Assembly: GCF_011090165.1 (NCBI RefSeq)
Contig: NZ_JAADJT010000024.1
Coordinates: forward strand, 1-33,881
Direction: 5' to 3'
DNA: 33,881 bases
Origin: Duganella aceris
GTDB lineage: Bacteria > Pseudomonadota > Gammaproteobacteria > Burkholderiales > Burkholderiaceae_D
Part shown: one piece after another, positions 32,513-33,881 of the stretch
How the letters are laid out: each line of letters begins with the position of its first letter
Numbering within the stretch: the stretch's first letter is position 1
Program-made: the position numbers and the translations under genes
The notes under the pieces: model-generated
Seen by the model: only the letters and a program-made list of their open reading frames with translations
Told to the model about the DNA's origin: nothing
Database searches by the model: none

Positions 32513-33418
32513 ATGAAACAATTTATGAAATCGATACTCCTGCAAGGTACCGGTGGACCCGAAAAGCTGGTGATGGTTGACGCACCAATACCGGTGCCGA
32601 AGGCCGGCGAAGTTTTGGTACGCGTTAAGGCCGCATCGGTCAATGCGGTAGATCGCCGCGTCAGAGAAGGCTATCTCAGTGAATGGATACCCAAGCCTTA
32701 TACGGCAGGCACGGATTTCTCAGGCGTCGTTGAGGCGGTTGGTCCAGGCAGCGATCTGACTGTGGGCAGCAAAGTGTTCGGTGGCATTGCGCCCAATAGC
32801 GGCTGTTATGCGGAATACGTCGTCTACCAAGCCAGCGAATTGGCGACGATCCCGGACGGCGTTAGTTTTGAACAAGCTGCGGCGTTGCCTGTGGCTGGAC
32901 TAACGGCTTGGGCAGCGGTGATGGATAGCGTGAAGCTCGCGCCCGGCGCTCGGGTGCTGATACAAGGGGCCGCCGGTGGTGTTGGCCACCTGGCTGTGCA
33001 GTTGGCCAAGTTGGCCGGCGCACATGTCACGGCTACGGCATCGGAGAAAAATCTTGATTTTGTGCGAAGCCTTGGCGCAGATCAAGTCCTCGATTATCGC
33101 CAATCTGGATTCGAACAGCATCTGCATGGTTTAAGTCTGGTCGTGGATGGTGTGAGTGCGGCCGGCATGGCGAGGATTTATCCGGCCATGAATAATGGTG
33201 CCACACTCGTGTCATTGTTTGAAGCGCCACCACCGGCCCCGGTTGGCATTCGTACCCAGCATGTGGCAACCAAGACCTCACGAGACAGGCTGACCGTGCT
33301 AGCGGAGCTAGTGGCAAGCGGGAAGCTTGTGGTTAATATTTCGGGCGTGTTTCCATTGTCGGCTGCCGGGTTGGCTCAAGAATCGGGCAAACAGGGGAAA
33401 ATAGTGCTGCGCCCGTAG
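32513..33418 (+). CDS. Zinc-independent NADPH:quinone oxidoreductase (MDR family)
   Basis: About 301 residues. The N-terminal GroES-like domain has VLVRVKAASVNAVDRRVREG and AGTDFSGVVEAVGPG. The nucleotide-binding domain has the QOR-type GAAGGVGHLAVQLAK motif (about 161-175). The zinc-ligand cysteines of alcohol dehydrogenases are absent, as in quinone oxidoreductases. The reaction is NADPH-dependent reduction of quinones or enones in the cytoplasm. Frames open from 32453 begin inside the promoter; the ATG at 32513 is preferred, with 32525 as an alternative. It is divergent from an HxlR regulator, a combination known for quinone-responsive control. Confidence 0.88.
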   Translation: MKQFMKSILLQGTGGPEKLVMVDAPIPVPKAGEVLVRVKAASVNAVDRRVREGYLSEWIPKPYTAGTDFSGVVEAVGPGSDLTVGSKVFGGIAPNSGCYAEYVVYQASELATIPDGVSFEQAAALPVAGLTAWAAVMDSVKLAPGARVLIQGAAGGVGHLAVQLAKLAGAHVTATASEKNLDFVRSLGADQVLDYRQSGFEQHLHGLSLVVDGVSAAGMARIYPAMNNGATLVSLFEAPPPAPVGIRTQHVATKTSRDRLTVLAELVASGKLVVNISGVFPLSAAGLAQESGKQGKIVLRP

Positions 33419-33775
33419 TATATGGGCGTAGAACTTGTTGAGTTGGCGTGAGCGAACATGTAAAGCAGTTCCAGTTGATACGCCATCTGCTGGCTACATG
33501 AACGCTAACTCAAGTAAGGCGACAGCTTAAAAGAGGCCGCGAGAACAGCTTGTTTTATGCGCACTCAGCGCTGCCGTGGCGGGGGACTGGATGGGCGATC
33601 ACATGACGAAAAGCACCTGGTCTATTGCTGTCCGCGCCCTAGGCGCGAAGTGACACGATGTTTAGCCTTAAATGAAAATCCATTGCCTAAGGGCCAGCTA
33701 GTTCTATCGCAGATTGAGATAGCTCAGCATTGTTTGTTTTCGAAAAAAAACACCAACATGAATCGCCACGAGTTC
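33419..33775. other. Intergenic stretch without a recognisable gene
   Basis: These 357 bp between the oxidoreductase gene and the insertion sequence contain no convincing gene; a 77-codon frame from 33557 has no family resemblance or ribosome site. Two secondary structures are visible: a long imperfect inverted repeat at 33434-33514 (arms with CTTG, AGTT, GCGT, CATGTA and AGCAG in common) and the perfect CGCGCC/GGCGCG hairpin at 33633-33647. Either could end transcription of the preceding gene, but neither has a T-run. Confidence 0.5.
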
Positions 33776-33881
33776 TGTAGACACTTCTGAGCCATAATTC
33801 TAGGCTAAAGGAGTGAGTATGAGCGGGAAACGATATACGGAAGAATTCAAGATCGCTGCGGTCAAGCAAGTGGCGCAGCGC
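33776..33881 (+). mobile_element. Left end of an IS3-family insertion sequence
   Basis: The element probably begins with TGTAGACACTTC at about 33776, a terminal repeat of the TG...ACAC form, followed 43 bp later by the first transposase gene. Its end sequence does not match the end of the fragment at 1-123, so the two are different elements. The exact boundary is estimated, because the right end and any target duplication lie outside the window. Confidence 0.55.
33819..33881 (+). CDS. IS3-family transposase OrfA, N-terminal part
   Basis: Twenty-one codons remain before the window ends. They read MSGKRYTEEFKIAAVKQVAQ and onwards, the usual start of the IS3/IS911-type OrfA helix-turn-helix protein (transposase_8 family). 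AAAGGAG upstream supports the start. OrfA binds the terminal repeats, and the full transposase is normally made by frameshifting into OrfB. The rest lies beyond the window, so whether the element is intact cannot be judged. Confidence 0.8.
   Translation, partial: MSGKRYTEEFKIAAVKQVAQR

Noticed and set aside
33434..33514. Possible integron attC site
   Set aside because: The size and imperfect stem are suggestive, but the outer core boxes (RYYYAAC and GTTRRRY) are not found in either orientation and no integrase is present.
1..33881. tRNA, rRNA, CRISPR arrays, phage genes or toxin-antitoxin pairs
   Set aside because: Nothing in the sequence resembled a tRNA or rRNA, no regularly spaced repeats were seen, and no structural phage or antitoxin-like gene was recognised.

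Overview
This is a 33.9-kb accessory-looking segment of a Gram-negative, probably betaproteobacterial chromosome. A porin of the general Burkholderiales type, many LysR regulators and an IorAB-type molybdenum hydroxylase suggest Burkholderiales, perhaps Oxalobacteraceae; the placement is inference, as no rRNA or housekeeping gene is present. I count 33 complete protein genes, no tRNA, rRNA or CRISPR, and fragments of two different IS3-family elements at the two edges (the transposase tail with its right end at 1-123; the start of another element from about 33776). The segment therefore lies between insertion sequences.

Layout. 217-2311: exported metallo-beta-lactamase-fold lactonase and porin. 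2372-3758: LysR gene and small ABM monooxygenase (minus strand). 3993-6982: a tight run of 2-oxoglutarate (2OG)/Fe(II) oxygenase, a betaine-binding-like protein without signal peptide, LysR and a glyoxalase. 7089-7886: a second copy of the oxygenase. 7890-12095: an uncharacterised protein, an exported major-royal-jelly-protein-like (MRJP) protein, LysR and a SLAC1/TehA channel. 12157-17036 (minus): LuxR-type regulator, MHS-type MFS transporter and a 943-residue winged-helix/ATPase/TPR regulator, with a very AT-rich divergent region. 17378-22120: alpha/beta hydrolase, a second copy of the uncharacterised protein, then a very GC-rich iorB-iorA-cytochrome c block. 22211-24074: SDR and divergent AraC regulator. 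24100-26856: MRJP-nitroreductase operon divergent from LysR. 27178-30877: SDR-SDR-MFS-lactonase operon. 30883-33418: GlxA-type regulator, HxlR regulator and quinone oxidoreductase.

Themes. Four families occur twice: lactonase, 2OG oxygenase, MRJP protein and the uncharacterised 229/240-residue protein. Nine of the 33 genes are transcription regulators, usually beside one or two enzyme genes. Most enzymes act on small, reactive or signalling molecules: lactones, aldehydes, quinones, nitro compounds and N-heterocycles. The region reads as a set of separately controlled detoxification, catabolic or signal-degrading modules assembled by transfer rather than one pathway. The most unusual unit is the 2OG oxygenase/betaine-binder/glyoxalase module. 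The most clearly uncharacterised proteins are the pair at 7890 and 18209.
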